Below, in pieces: positions 42,158-51,036 of a DNA stretch of 64,000 bases. The stretch comes from DAIQON01 sp036787835 (lineage in GTDB: Bacteria > Patescibacteriota > Saccharimonadia > Saccharimonadales > UBA4665): assembly GCA_036787835.1 (NCBI GenBank), contig DAIQON010000001.1, positions 186,001 through 250,000 of the forward strand, written 5' to 3'. The position numbers and the translations under genes were made by a program. The notes below the pieces were generated by a model, which was not told the origin of the DNA, did no database searches, and saw nothing but the letters and a program-made list of their open reading frames with translations. The number at the start of each line of letters is the position of its first letter. Position 1 is the first letter of the stretch.

Positions 42158-44278
42158 ATGCGTTTAAAGAGAAACAAAACTGACATAAAAGTGGAGTCAC
42201 CCCTAAAGAATACTGAGGTGAACTCGTTTATTGTTGAACCAAAAAACGGAGTTGTGTCACCATCTCAAGTACCACGACCTACTATTAGCGGCAATACACC
42301 TGTACCAAGTCTTCCACCAATTACTAAAAAGCCTAAGCCAAAGAATTTTAGTGCGATGGAGGGCTTTGCTCCTGCTACTAGCAGCTTCAATGTTGTTCAA
42401 AGTAATGCCATACGGGATATACGCCCACCCGAGAAAAAGGTAGCGCCCCTACCAGTGGCAGCTGAAGCCATCCCGGTGGCCGTAGCTAAAAAGGCGCAGA
42501 CATCAATGAAGGCTCCTATAGCACCAATTAGCCCAATAAAATCAGCATTAGTCAATGAACTGCCTGAAGATGATATTGATGATGACCAGACTGAAGATGC
42601 AATTGAAGACATCGTAATTAGCGAGAGTAACGAATTACTTGCCGCTCAAGATGCTGCTTTACTAAAAAGCCAAAAAGAAGTTAAGAAAAAGAAAAAAGAC
42701 TCTAAAATTAAGCGAATATTAAAGAGTAAGTGGTTATATTTTAGCCTTGGCCTAATAGTAATAGCTATCTTTGCCGTTCCCTACAGTCGTTACTATATTC
42801 TTGGTAAGTTTGTAAAAAATGAGTATCAATTCAGTATCGTTGACAGCACTACTAACCAAAATATTAGTGGCGCAACAATAGATGTTGCCGGCCGACTGCT
42901 AACAACTGACAGTGATGGTCAAGCAAAGATCGTTCTCGGTCTTGGGCAATACAACTACACAGTTAAAAAGCCATACTACCAGACACAAAATGATTCTATG
43001 TTTATAGGTCTAACCAACAAAAAGGCGCCACCGATAAAACTAGCGGCAACCGGACGGCAAGTGCCGGTAACTGTTCTAAATATGATTAGTGGTAGACCAC
43101 TATCTGGAGCTTTAGTGTCAGTGCTTGGGACGAATTCTAAGACAAACAAAGAGGGCTTAACCTATATAGTTCTACCCACCAGCAATAATGGTTACCTAGC
43201 TACTGTAACTGCTACTGATTACAACGCTGTTACGGCCAGGATACAGGTGAGCACCAACGTAAACACCAACACCGTTAGGATAGTGCCCAAGGGTAGCGTT
43301 TATTACCTGGCGAATAAGGATGGAAAAATTAATGTGGTTAAATCAAACCTTGATGGTAGCGACCAGCAAGTAGAGCTTGCCGGTACCGGTAGTGAACAGG
43401 CGAGTACTACCCATCTGTACTCATCCCCGGACTGGAAATATTTAGTTCTTGAGGCGCAAAGGTCTGGCACCCAAACAAGTCTTTACTATATAAATACCAT
43501 CACTAACCAAACTACCGAGTTTGATGGTTCAGACGTTAATTTTAAAGTCATTGGCTGGAGTGGAAATCTATTCATCTATGACGAGGTATCAACTTCTGGA
43601 GACACGTCGGTCGCAGCCAGGGAACAAATTAAAAGCTTTAACCCACTCAATCAAAAGCTGATAGTTCTAGATCAAAACCTAGTTAATGGTAGCGGTTCAG
43701 ATTATGCCTATCAGTCATTTTATAACTTTGAACTACTACCAACGCTTCTGGTCTACAATACCGAGTGGACGGTATCGGGGACTTTTGATCTTGGCTCGTC
43801 AACAGATGCAATTCGGGGCGTTGGCGCTAATGGGCTAAACAAAAAAGACTACTATACTTTTCCAGCAATTAGCACGGGATCAATTCAGGTAGCTAGATAT
43901 GCACCTAGTGCTCTTTACTTTAATGTAGCGAACACTACTACTAACCAGAACTCATACTACAATTTTGCTAAGGGGGCAGTGACGGCTGACAGCAGTTTAA
44001 GCCCAACAACTTTTAGCCAGACATATCCACCGTACTATTTATCTCCATCTGGCGAGGCAACTCTTTGGACAACTTCACAAAACGGTCAGCTAACATCGTA
44101 CAGCGGTGATCAAAATGGCCAAAACCAGAAGCTTGTTAGACTGCCAGCTGGGTTTAGTAGTTATCAGTGGTATGACAATGTATATATTCTGCTTTCACAA
44201 GCAGGTCAGCTGTATATTTCACCATCAATCGGTTCATTTAAGCCGACTCCAATAGGAAGCTTCATTGCTTCAAATTAA
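42158..44278 (+). CDS. Large membrane-anchored protein with PEGA-like repeats and a beta-propeller-like domain
   Basis: 706 residues, not recognised as a named family. Residues 1-185 are cytosolic, rich in Pro, Lys and Glu. A single membrane segment follows (191-210). Residues 225-290 and 293-370 resemble two PEGA or carboxypeptidase-regulatory-like domains (YQFSIVDSTTNQNISGATIDV, then VTVLNMISGRPLSGALVSV). The C-terminal 330 residues have recurring Tyr-rich strands (KINVVKSNLDGSDQQV, PDWKYLVLEAQ) like a TolB/WD propeller. Likely an envelope scaffold or binding protein. Convergent with the next gene by a 4-base overlap. Confidence 0.65.
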   Translation: MRLKRNKTDIKVESPLKNTEVNSFIVEPKNGVVSPSQVPRPTISGNTPVPSLPPITKKPKPKNFSAMEGFAPATSSFNVVQSNAIRDIRPPEKKVAPLPVAAEAIPVAVAKKAQTSMKAPIAPISPIKSALVNELPEDDIDDDQTEDAIEDIVISESNELLAAQDAALLKSQKEVKKKKKDSKIKRILKSKWLYFSLGLIVIAIFAVPYSRYYILGKFVKNEYQFSIVDSTTNQNISGATIDVAGRLLTTDSDGQAKIVLGLGQYNYTVKKPYYQTQNDSMFIGLTNKKAPPIKLAATGRQVPVTVLNMISGRPLSGALVSVLGTNSKTNKEGLTYIVLPTSNNGYLATVTATDYNAVTARIQVSTNVNTNTVRIVPKGSVYYLANKDGKINVVKSNLDGSDQQVELAGTGSEQASTTHLYSSPDWKYLVLEAQRSGTQTSLYYINTITNQTTEFDGSDVNFKVIGWSGNLFIYDEVSTSGDTSVAAREQIKSFNPLNQKLIVLDQNLVNGSGSDYAYQSFYNFELLPTLLVYNTEWTVSGTFDLGSSTDAIRGVGANGLNKKDYYTFPAISTGSIQVARYAPSALYFNVANTTTNQNSYYNFAKGAVTADSSLSPTTFSQTYPPYYLSPSGEATLWTTSQNGQLTSYSGDQNGQNQKLVRLPAGFSSYQWYDNVYILLSQAGQLYISPSIGSFKPTPIGSFIASN

Positions 44279-44880
44279 GCCAAGTTTCTCTTATACCACC
44301 AGCTATAGCCGAGTGATGCCAAAAAGCATACCCCAAAGAATATAGTTATTAACACACTCCAGCCAGCCAGATCCGGTGACCAGGACGGTGAGACAAAATC
44401 GAACTCATATAATGATTGATCAACCGATACTTGCTTAAGGTTATGAGTGTTAATGTAGTTTTCAATACAAGGTATTCTATACCTACCGGAAAATCCAGTT
44501 GGTACTTGGGCCTGGCAGTAGTTCTCTGCATCAGAATATAATTGGGTATTTTCGGACGTTGTTTGCTGACCTTGCTGCTCGACTAGTCGCTTGTAAGTGT
44601 TCTCTAACTGAATCGGTGGGTAAACAGCATTTGGCCCAGTGCTAAGATTGGTGTTCATGTGACTTGTTACGTAGGCTTGGAGATTCTTTAAAGCTCCGCT
44701 AATATCACCATTATTTTGATCTGCGGCGTAAACTTCAGCCCGAAGTTTAATCATCTGTTCATTGTTAGAACGTAGGGCATAGATACAGATAGCCAATGAG
44801 ATTAACGTCAGGATCAAGAAATATACTGGTTTAATCTTTTTAAAGCGCGCCGCTAGGTGATGAACTTTTCTTTTTTGCAT
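44275..44880 (-). CDS. Unrecognised bitopic/double-pass membrane protein
   Basis: 201 residues. A basic N-terminus precedes a membrane segment at about 19-37. An exported region of about 130 residues contains two cysteines (CQAQVPTGFSGRYRIPC) that could pair. A second membrane segment lies at about 173-192, followed by a short basic tail. Both ends are therefore predicted cytosolic. No function is apparent. Its stop overlaps the stop of the 42158 gene by 4 bases. Confidence 0.6.
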   Translation of the reverse strand: MQKRKVHHLAARFKKIKPVYFLILTLISLAICIYALRSNNEQMIKLRAEVYAADQNNGDISGALKNLQAYVTSHMNTNLSTGPNAVYPPIQLENTYKRLVEQQGQQTTSENTQLYSDAENYCQAQVPTGFSGRYRIPCIENYINTHNLKQVSVDQSLYEFDFVSPSWSPDLAGWSVLITIFFGVCFLASLGYSWWYKRNLA

Positions 44881-44987
44881 TACAGCTTAAATTATATACC
44901 CCGGTAGACCCCCATGAGCCATTTATTGAATATATCGATACATTACGTCTTGCTATCAGCAATCAGATCACCGATACTGTAGGTGTT

Positions 44988-46280
44988 ATGCACATACATT
45001 TTATCGCAATTGGTGGCGCTGGAATTGGACCATTGGCGCAGATTGCTCTTAAGGCTGGATACAGCGTAAGTGGCTCTGACATTCGTGACTCCGCTTACAT
45101 TCGCTACCTAAAAGATCACGGTGTTTCAGATATTGAAATTGGACAAGATGAAAGCCTTATTGCTGCTGTACACGAACGTAATCCAATCGATTGGGTTGTG
45201 TATAGTTCGGCAGTAACTATGGTAGATAAATCACCGCCAATCTTAGAGTATTGTCGAAGTAATGCCATTAAGTATACAAAGCGTGATGAGTTTATTAATA
45301 AATTCATAAACGATAAAAACTTACAGATGATCGCCGTCGCAGGGACACACGGTAAAACTACCACTACAGCAATGTTGGTCTGGTTATTTAAGGGATTTAA
45401 TTTGCCAATAAGCTATCTATTACCAGCAAAAGTTAACTACGGTGAAATGGGCGAATATGCTGAGGACTCAAGCTACTTTATATACGAAGCCGATGAGTTT
45501 GATCGCAACTTTTTGGCATTCAAGCCAGCCATAAGTCTAATTTCAGGCGTAAGTTACGATCATCAAGAAATTTATCCGACAGTCGACGATTACAAGCAGG
45601 CGTTTAAGGATTTCATAAAGGGCAGCACAAAGACTTATATTTGGGATCAAGATGCCAGCTATCTAGCAATCGATGGTGATGAACTTTTCATGCTTGATCA
45701 TAATGACGAGCTGTTAAACAAGCTGACCATAGTAGGATTATATAATCGTTACGATGCCTTACTGGCAATCAACGCCTTCATATCAACTACGGACGTATCC
45801 TTGGAGCAAGCAATTAATAGGATGAACAATTTCCCTGGGCTAAGTAGGCGGATGGAAGAAATTGCACCAAACCTTTATTCAGATTATGCTCATACACCAG
45901 AAAAAATAGTTGGCGCAATGAGTGCCGCGAGTGAGATCGCTGCTAAAAGCAACCAAAAACTAGTAATTATTTATGAGCCTTTAACCAATCGTCGCCAGGC
46001 CTACATGGCCGGAGAGTATAAAGACTGTTTTAAGGGCGCCTCAAAACTTTACTGGCTACCAAGTTACTTAGCCAGAGAAGATCCCGCTCAGAAAATTATT
46101 AAACCCGAAGAGTTAATAGCTAAGCTCACCGATCCAAGTATTGCAGAACCAGCTATGCCAGATTCTAAACTCAAGGAACTTATAGACATGCACTTAAGCC
46201 AGGGTGATATGGTGGTTGCTATGGCCGGAGGTGGTGGCGGGAGCCTTGACGACTGGCTGCGCGAACAATATCCGGCCTAG
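44988..46280 (+). CDS. murC: UDP-N-acetylmuramate ligase, MurC/Mpl family
   Basis: 430 residues, slightly short for the family. The N-terminal Rossmann domain has IAIGGAGIGPLAQIAL, the ATP-binding loop is GTHGKTTTTAML near residue 119, YEADEFDRNFL contains the carbamylated-Lys region neighbours, and SDYAHTPEKI begins the C-terminal ligase domain. MurC adds L-Ala to UDP-MurNAc in peptidoglycan synthesis; Mpl recycles tripeptide. No other mur gene is nearby, so MurC versus Mpl rests on the sequence alone. A GATACT hexamer 9 bases before ATG suggests a very short leader. Confidence 0.82.
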   Translation: MHIHFIAIGGAGIGPLAQIALKAGYSVSGSDIRDSAYIRYLKDHGVSDIEIGQDESLIAAVHERNPIDWVVYSSAVTMVDKSPPILEYCRSNAIKYTKRDEFINKFINDKNLQMIAVAGTHGKTTTTAMLVWLFKGFNLPISYLLPAKVNYGEMGEYAEDSSYFIYEADEFDRNFLAFKPAISLISGVSYDHQEIYPTVDDYKQAFKDFIKGSTKTYIWDQDASYLAIDGDELFMLDHNDELLNKLTIVGLYNRYDALLAINAFISTTDVSLEQAINRMNNFPGLSRRMEEIAPNLYSDYAHTPEKIVGAMSAASEIAAKSNQKLVIIYEPLTNRRQAYMAGEYKDCFKGASKLYWLPSYLAREDPAQKIIKPEELIAKLTDPSIAEPAMPDSKLKELIDMHLSQGDMVVAMAGGGGGSLDDWLREQYPA

Positions 46281-46828
46281 TTTATTCTAAATGCGCCTTG
46301 TCGTAACACTTCAATTGCATCGTCGATGACTCTAACGATTGTTGATGGCTGACTATTCCCGATGTCGCCCCCATCAATATAAAAGTCGATATTCCCTGGA
46401 AAGTATTCTTTGACTTCAGCGATATTTCTGGCAGTTGGCTGTCCAGGCAGGTTAGCACTGGAAGTTAGTAATGGCCCAGTCTGCTTTAGTATTTCAATTA
46501 ACTTTTCATCATCGGGTAATCTAACGGCCAGACCATTTGTCCCCAGATGAAGGTATTTAAGTTCCTCGCCGCACGGGACAACAACACTTAAAGCTGCTGG
46601 CCATAAATCTTTAACGGCAGATAAGTATCTTCTTTTAAGTCCTAGATCAACCAGCTGATCAATACTCATAGCTATGACCGTGCCTGGCTTATTCTGACGG
46701 CCTTTTAGGCTATATAACTTGCTTACTGACTCTTTGTCCAGCGCTCTCGCTACAAGCCCGTAGACGGTGTCTGTCGGCATAATACCAACAGCGCCTGGTT
46801 GACTTAAAGATTTAGTAACTTGATTCAT
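46277..46828 (-). CDS. tsaC: Threonylcarbamoyl-AMP synthase (TsaC/YrdC family)
   Basis: 183 residues, the short YrdC-only form without the Sua5 C-terminal domain. GIMPTDTVYGLVARALD, LYSLKGRQNKPGTVIAM (Lys/Arg of the nucleotide site), WPAALSVVVPC and GPLLTSSANLPGQPT are family motifs. The enzyme makes threonylcarbamoyl-adenylate for the t6A37 tRNA modification. Its end overlaps the convergent murC by 4 bases. Confidence 0.92.
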   Translation of the reverse strand: MNQVTKSLSQPGAVGIMPTDTVYGLVARALDKESVSKLYSLKGRQNKPGTVIAMSIDQLVDLGLKRRYLSAVKDLWPAALSVVVPCGEELKYLHLGTNGLAVRLPDDEKLIEILKQTGPLLTSSANLPGQPTARNIAEVKEYFPGNIDFYIDGGDIGNSQPSTIVRVIDDAIEVLRQGAFRIN

Positions 46829-46848
46829 ATACAGATCTATAGCTAATT

Positions 46849-47094
46849 CTAACTACTTTTCTTATATGCAAGTAGAGCAATAGCAATCAGCACAATAATT
46901 GCCACAATGCCAAGTATGACGGCAATGTTTGATGAGCTAGACTTGTGCTTAGTTTTTTTAGGTTGTTCTACGATGTTCTGCTGCTCAGCTGCTTGTCTAG
47001 CGGGTTGCTGAGCACTGTTCATTGGCGTGACCTGGTCGATTACTTTAGTTTGCTCTGGCTGCACAGCAACAGGTTGTTGGTTAGTATCTTCCAT
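46849..47094 (-). CDS. Small tail-anchored membrane protein
   Basis: 81 residues, not recognised. The first 50 residues are hydrophilic and Gln/Pro-rich, followed by a Lys/Ser patch and a single C-terminal membrane segment (about 58-78) ending in a short basic tail. This is a tail-anchor layout. It lies just upstream of tsaC on the same strand with a 20-base gap. Confidence 0.5.
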   Translation of the reverse strand: MEDTNQQPVAVQPEQTKVIDQVTPMNSAQQPARQAAEQQNIVEQPKKTKHKSSSSNIAVILGIVAIIVLIAIALLAYKKSS

Positions 47095-47115
47095 CTAATT
47101 AGTAGCGCCTTTTCT

Positions 47116-47340
47116 TTAACTTTTATACTTTGCAAACCAGGTCATAAGTACGGTTATACAAAACCAGTTTGGGATAGCAATTAGTAAGGCTAAACCTATA
47201 TTATCCAGATAGTAAACAGGAGCATAGATGCTATATATCAAATATGCAAGGTACGGAATATAGGTTAACGCACCATAGACATTGATTGGAATGTAACTGT
47301 GCCTTAAAGGCTTATACCAAGCTTTATTAGTTTTGCTCAT
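47116..47340 (-). CDS. Small membrane protein with two to three hydrophobic segments
   Basis: 74 residues from the ATG at 47340 (MSKTNKAWYKPLRHS); a frame extending to 47385 would run into the terminator upstream. Hydrophobic segments lie near residues 22-40 and 47-66. No known family recognised; two-helix proteins of this sort are common in small bacterial genomes. It follows the terminator at 47366-47396 and so may have its own promoter. Confidence 0.5.
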   Translation of the reverse strand: MSKTNKAWYKPLRHSYIPINVYGALTYIPYLAYLIYSIYAPVYYLDNIGLALLIAIPNWFCITVLMTWFAKYKS

Positions 47341-47365
47341 AATATTTATAGCTATAAGTATATTT

Positions 47366-47396
47366 AAAAACCCCTCTTTTATCAAAAGGGGTTTTT
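47366..47396 (-). terminator. Rho-independent terminator (possibly bidirectional)
   Basis: AAAAACCCC (47366-47374) pairs with GGGGTTTTT (47388-47396), with TTTT/AAAA pairing inside and a short bulge. Read leftward it ends in a U run and lies 28 bases downstream of the stop of the 47425-48063 gene. The A/T flanks make it usable in both directions. Confidence 0.8.
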
Positions 47397-47424
47397 AAGC
47401 TAAGGCCTTAGCCAACTAGGAACT

Positions 47425-48063
47425 TTACGGTTTTGTAGTAGTAGGGCTACTTGTTTGCGGGGCTGCTTGAGGCGTGCCAGTCGAAGATGAAGCGCTTTGA
47501 TCGCTACACTTCTGACCATTTGGGTTGGCCTTTTCAAAGGTTACCACTGCTTTTGCTACCTGACCGCTAGGAGATAGATTCTCCCAGAAAGTAATCTGTG
47601 ATCGGTTAATGATCATTTGATCAAGTGGAGCGTGAAGTTCACATCCAAGCTTTACCAAGGAAACACTAGTGTTTGCGCTTGATGTTGTGCTGGACGAACT
47701 GCCGCTACTTGTTTGTAGGTAGTAAATGTTGTCAAGAACACCATAACTACTGTTTAGAGTCTTCAAGTTACCGAAGTATACCTGACCAGTATTTAAGAAC
47801 ACTGCCTGTAGTTTGTTTGTGTCTATGTAGTTACTTTCACCCTTAGCCTGAGCATTACTACTCCCAAAAGCCAAAAATACTAGTAGACCGATTAGAACAA
47901 CGACAATACCGAGCATGAATATAGCTTGTACGATCTTCATGCCTCTTCCGTCGCTGGAACTCTTACTTTTATGACTGTTTCCTGCAGAACCAAATGAGCT
48001 AGCCTGTTGGCCATTAGGTGCTGCACTTTGTGGTTGTTGAGGACCACGATTCGATAAATCCAT
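47425..48063 (-). CDS. Single-pass membrane protein with exported domain, function unknown
   Basis: 212 residues. A Gly/Gln/Ser-rich cytosolic N-terminus (1-42) precedes one membrane segment (44-66). The exported part begins with NYIDTNKLQAVFLNTGQVYFGNL, a compact motif I have the impression is widespread in CPR proteins, followed by a Ser/Thr linker, LVKLGCELHAPLDQMIINRSQITFWENL, and a Thr/Pro-rich tail with a second cysteine. The role is unknown. A terminator follows its stop. Confidence 0.6.
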   Translation of the reverse strand: MDLSNRGPQQPQSAAPNGQQASSFGSAGNSHKSKSSSDGRGMKIVQAIFMLGIVVVLIGLLVFLAFGSSNAQAKGESNYIDTNKLQAVFLNTGQVYFGNLKTLNSSYGVLDNIYYLQTSSGSSSSTTSSANTSVSLVKLGCELHAPLDQMIINRSQITFWENLSPSGQVAKAVVTFEKANPNGQKCSDQSASSSTGTPQAAPQTSSPTTTKP

Positions 48064-48212
48064 ATTTTATTTCCTTCCACCCCTATAGTTTTTATGGTTA
48101 CTGAATTAGTGTATTACAGCAACCTGGTGTATGCAAGTAAAAAGCTGTGTATTTCTAGATAATTATTGTGGCTTTTATATGGCTATTAGCTGAATAATAA
48201 TAGATTAAGGGG

Positions 48213-48242
48213 TTGACAAATAAAATGACCCAAGAGTATGTT
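48213..48242 (+). promoter_or_regulatory. Sigma70-type promoter of the 65-residue protein gene
   Basis: TTGACA (48213-48218), an 18-base spacer and TATGTT (48237-48242), followed by a purine-rich ribosome binding site (GAGAGGGAGAA) shortly before the ATG at 48284. The full -35 consensus suggests strong expression. Confidence 0.65.
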
Positions 48243-48283
48243 AGGGGTACACTACTAATTATAAGAGAGGGAGAACTAAACAT

Positions 48284-48481
48284 ATGGCATACCAGCATAC
48301 GAACTCTAAAGGCGTAACTTATCACCTTAATTCAAAGGAAGTTACACTACGCGGTGGCAAGAAGCAAGTTATCTATTACTTCAGCAAAGATTCACGACCT
48401 GAGGCAACTGACTTGCCAAAAGGTTACGAAGTTAACGAAAACCCACGAAACGGTTTTCTAACTGTCAAGCGCTCAGCTTAG
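48284..48481 (+). CDS. Small 65-residue basic protein, probably highly expressed
   Basis: 65 residues with an aromatic and basic composition (starts MAYQHTNSKGVTYHLNSK; contains VIYYFSKDSRPEATDLP and ends FLTVKRSA). No membrane segment. It is a stand-alone unit with its own strong promoter, a strong ribosome binding site and a perfect terminator, an arrangement usual for abundant small proteins. The family looks like the small YegP/ribosome-linked or nucleic-acid-binding kind, but I cannot assign it. Confidence 0.7.
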   Translation: MAYQHTNSKGVTYHLNSKEVTLRGGKKQVIYYFSKDSRPEATDLPKGYEVNENPRNGFLTVKRSA

Positions 48482-48516
48482 TCCTTTAAGACTATATTAA
48501 GTAACGCTTGAACTAT

Positions 48517-48550
48517 AAGGCTCGGTATTAATTTACCGAGCCTTATTTTA
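48517..48550 (+). terminator. Rho-independent terminator
   Basis: A perfect 11-bp stem, AAGGCTCGGTA (48517-48527) and TACCGAGCCTT (48534-48544), with a 6-base loop and a T-rich tail. It ends the transcript of the 65-residue gene 36 bases after its stop. Confidence 0.9.
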
Positions 48551-48588
48551 TTAATTAACATCTAGACTGATATAATTGGATTCATAAT

Positions 48589-49347
48589 ATGGCTCAACCA
48601 ATCTTGAAAATTAAGAACTTAAAGAAGTTCTATGACGATAAACCAGCTGTAAATGGCATATCGTTTGAAGTCGAAGAGGGTGAGATATTTGGCATTCTAG
48701 GACCTAATGGTGCCGGCAAGACAACCACCTTGGAAATGATCGAAACATTGCGTGAGATCGATGAAGGGACAATAACACTCGATGGCCTTGATGTTAAAAC
48801 TCAGCCTGAAGAAGTTAAAAAAATAATTGGCGTCCAACCACAAAGCCCTTCGTTCCAAGATAAACAAAAACTGACTGAAATAATTGAGCAGTTTTCTGCG
48901 GCTTATGGTGAACGGGTCAAACCCCAACAATTCCTAGACGATGTTCAGTTAGGTGAAAAATCAAATAGCTTTGCCGAGCAATTAAGTGGCGGGCAACGAC
49001 AAAGGCTTAGTATTGCCGCAGCTCTGGTACACAGCCCTAAAGTATTTTTCCTAGATGAACCAACAACTGGCCTTGATCCACAAGCAAGGCGTAATTTATG
49101 GGGACTTATTAAAATGGTTCGTGATCGTGGAGTAACAGTAATTATGACTACTCATTATCTTGACGAAGCCGAGCTACTTTGTGATCGAGTAGCAATAATG
49201 GACACTGGAAAGATAATTGCCCTGGATACGCCTCATAATTTAATCAAACAGTTACTAAAGCGTGGATTCAAGAAAGAACAACAGGTTGAGCAAGCTAACC
49301 TTGATGATGTATTTATTGATCTAACCGGCAAGGCGTTAAGAGATTAG
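48589..49347 (+). CDS. ABC-2 exporter ATP-binding protein
   Basis: 252 residues with Walker A GPNGAGKTTTLE, Q-loop GVQPQSPSF, signature LSGGQRQRLSIA, Walker B VFFLDEPTTGLD and H-loop MTTHYLDEAE. It pairs with the permease encoded 2 bases downstream; such pairs export drugs, lipids, antimicrobial peptides or polysaccharides. A TATAAT at 48571-48576 places the likely transcription start about 6 bases before ATG. The substrate is not predictable. Confidence 0.93.
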   Translation: MAQPILKIKNLKKFYDDKPAVNGISFEVEEGEIFGILGPNGAGKTTTLEMIETLREIDEGTITLDGLDVKTQPEEVKKIIGVQPQSPSFQDKQKLTEIIEQFSAAYGERVKPQQFLDDVQLGEKSNSFAEQLSGGQRQRLSIAAALVHSPKVFFLDEPTTGLDPQARRNLWGLIKMVRDRGVTVIMTTHYLDEAELLCDRVAIMDTGKIIALDTPHNLIKQLLKRGFKKEQQVEQANLDDVFIDLTGKALRD

Positions 49348-49349
49348 TC

Positions 49350-50492
49350 ATGGCTAGCACTAGCAAGAAACCACTTACCCCATGGCAGAAGAAAATATAC
49401 ACCGTATTAATTTTCACTAAGCTAAGTACTAAGCGATTTTTTAGAGACCGCTTGGCACTATTTTTTACTATTCTTTTTCCATTAATATTTCTGTTCGTTT
49501 TCGGTAGTCTATCCAAAGGCGGGGGGAGCGTATCATTTCGGGTAGCTGTTATAAATGAGTCCAATTCTCCGTACTCGAAAGTCTTTGTCCAAGAAATAGG
49601 AAAACAAAAAGTATACAAGGTAGATAGCTCTGTTACTACACTGGCTCAGGCCCAGGATAAGATGGGAAAGAGTCAGCTTGACGGGACTATAGTATTACCT
49701 AAAGACTTTGGTAGTGTGGCACCAGGGACAACTGTTCCAACAGGGCAAATACAAGTTCTCTATACTCAAAATGATCAAGTTTCAGGGGATACATTAACGT
49801 CGGTATTGCAGGCTCAGCTTAAGGAAATAAATGGTAAATTTGTTGAACAGAAAGTTCCATTCAGTGTTGTCGGTAAGCAAATCAATGAGCAGAGCCTTAC
49901 TACCTTTGACTATACATTTGCTGGCCTTCTCGGGTTTTCAATAATAGGTATAGGTATATTCGGCCCGATAAATATTTTCCCAGAGCTTAAGAAGCAGGGG
50001 ATACTTAGACGTCTACACACTACCCCAATAAGGGTTTGGCAGTACTTCATGGCCACTATGTTCAGCCAGGCGATTACTGGAACTCTATCAATTGCTATCC
50101 AATTTGTGGTTGCTATAACTGTTTTCCATCTTAAGATTGACGGTAATTTATTAGCGATTCTGGTATATACAGTACTTTGTATCTTTATGATACTAGGCAT
50201 AGGCCTAGCGATAGGTGGGTGGGCCAAGAATGAGCGGCAGGCGGCACCACTTAGCAACATAATAGTATTCCCGATGCTGTTTTTGTCTGGCACTTTCTTC
50301 CCAAGATTTGAAATGCCACATTGGCTACAAACGATAACTAACTACTTACCACTAACCCCTGTGATCGATGGTTTAAGAATGCTAACCACAGAGGGCAAAT
50401 CATTATTTGAAATCGGCCCTCAGTTAGCCCTAGTCGGTATTTGGATGATCATTATTTACGCTATCGCTTTCAGGGTCTTCCGCTGGGAATAA
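49350..50492 (+). CDS. ABC-2 type transporter permease
   Basis: 380 residues. One membrane segment near residue 40, a long extracytoplasmic loop (about 60-185), then five segments from about 188 to 375. NIIVFPMLFLSGTFFPRFEMPHWLQ and NYLPLTPVIDGLR are the family signature of ABC-2 permeases of the YhgE/DrrB-NodJ kind. It works with the ATPase directly upstream. Confidence 0.9.
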   Translation: MASTSKKPLTPWQKKIYTVLIFTKLSTKRFFRDRLALFFTILFPLIFLFVFGSLSKGGGSVSFRVAVINESNSPYSKVFVQEIGKQKVYKVDSSVTTLAQAQDKMGKSQLDGTIVLPKDFGSVAPGTTVPTGQIQVLYTQNDQVSGDTLTSVLQAQLKEINGKFVEQKVPFSVVGKQINEQSLTTFDYTFAGLLGFSIIGIGIFGPINIFPELKKQGILRRLHTTPIRVWQYFMATMFSQAITGTLSIAIQFVVAITVFHLKIDGNLLAILVYTVLCIFMILGIGLAIGGWAKNERQAAPLSNIIVFPMLFLSGTFFPRFEMPHWLQTITNYLPLTPVIDGLRMLTTEGKSLFEIGPQLALVGIWMIIIYAIAFRVFRWE

Positions 50493-50507
50493 GTGGCCAT
50501 AGCGCTA

Positions 50508-50536
50508 TTGCTAAATACTGCATTTAGTAGTATAAT
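50508..50536 (+). promoter_or_regulatory. Sigma70-type promoter with ATG at the expected transcription start
   Basis: TTGCTA (50508-50513), a 17-base spacer and a perfect TATAAT (50531-50536). The ATG of the next gene begins at 50543, about where transcription should start, so the mRNA is predicted to be leaderless. Confidence 0.65.
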
Positions 50537-50542
50537 ATAGAC

Positions 50543-50995
50543 ATGCAAGATTCAAGCTTCTCACATAATGGCTACCCGTCGCGCCCCTTCAATGATCTGT
50601 CTCGTGTAGAGCATGCAATTCTTAGACGAGAACAAGGAGCAGTACAAGCTGAGCTTTTTGCAGAGCATACTCAATTTGCAGGAGAAGTTGCAATTACAGA
50701 GGGCTCTGGCCCGGTGAGCGTAACTGACACCGAACTCATCGTACCAGAAACGACAGTCGCAGGCCCACAAGTTGAGCTGGATTTAGTATTTGACCAGCCT
50801 GATAAAGACGACCCTGAATCTGGAGGCGCACTCGGTGAAGAGTTTGATATTGCCGAAAGGTTATTCGGTGCAGTTCAGGAAGGTAGGGAGCTATCAGGTA
50901 TACCACGTGGCGCCTCTCCGAAAGCCGAAGAGCTTACTGGTCTATCTGGCATAAAAGCTGCTGGTGCTTCATATAGTAGGGCCGAAAAGAAATAG
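50543..50995 (+). CDS. Unrecognised acidic 150-residue protein
   Basis: 150 residues, strongly acidic in the middle (Glu/Asp-rich from about 25 to 115), without a membrane segment or signal peptide. It looks largely unstructured. It lies 41 bases upstream of the 441-residue unknown gene and may be cotranscribed with it. The promoter placed directly at its ATG supports expression. No function can be offered. Confidence 0.6.
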   Translation: MQDSSFSHNGYPSRPFNDLSRVEHAILRREQGAVQAELFAEHTQFAGEVAITEGSGPVSVTDTELIVPETTVAGPQVELDLVFDQPDKDDPESGGALGEEFDIAERLFGAVQEGRELSGIPRGASPKAEELTGLSGIKAAGASYSRAEKK

Positions 50996-51036
50996 CTAAA
51001 CTCGTAAAATAGATCAAATTATAGTGAGGAGACTTT

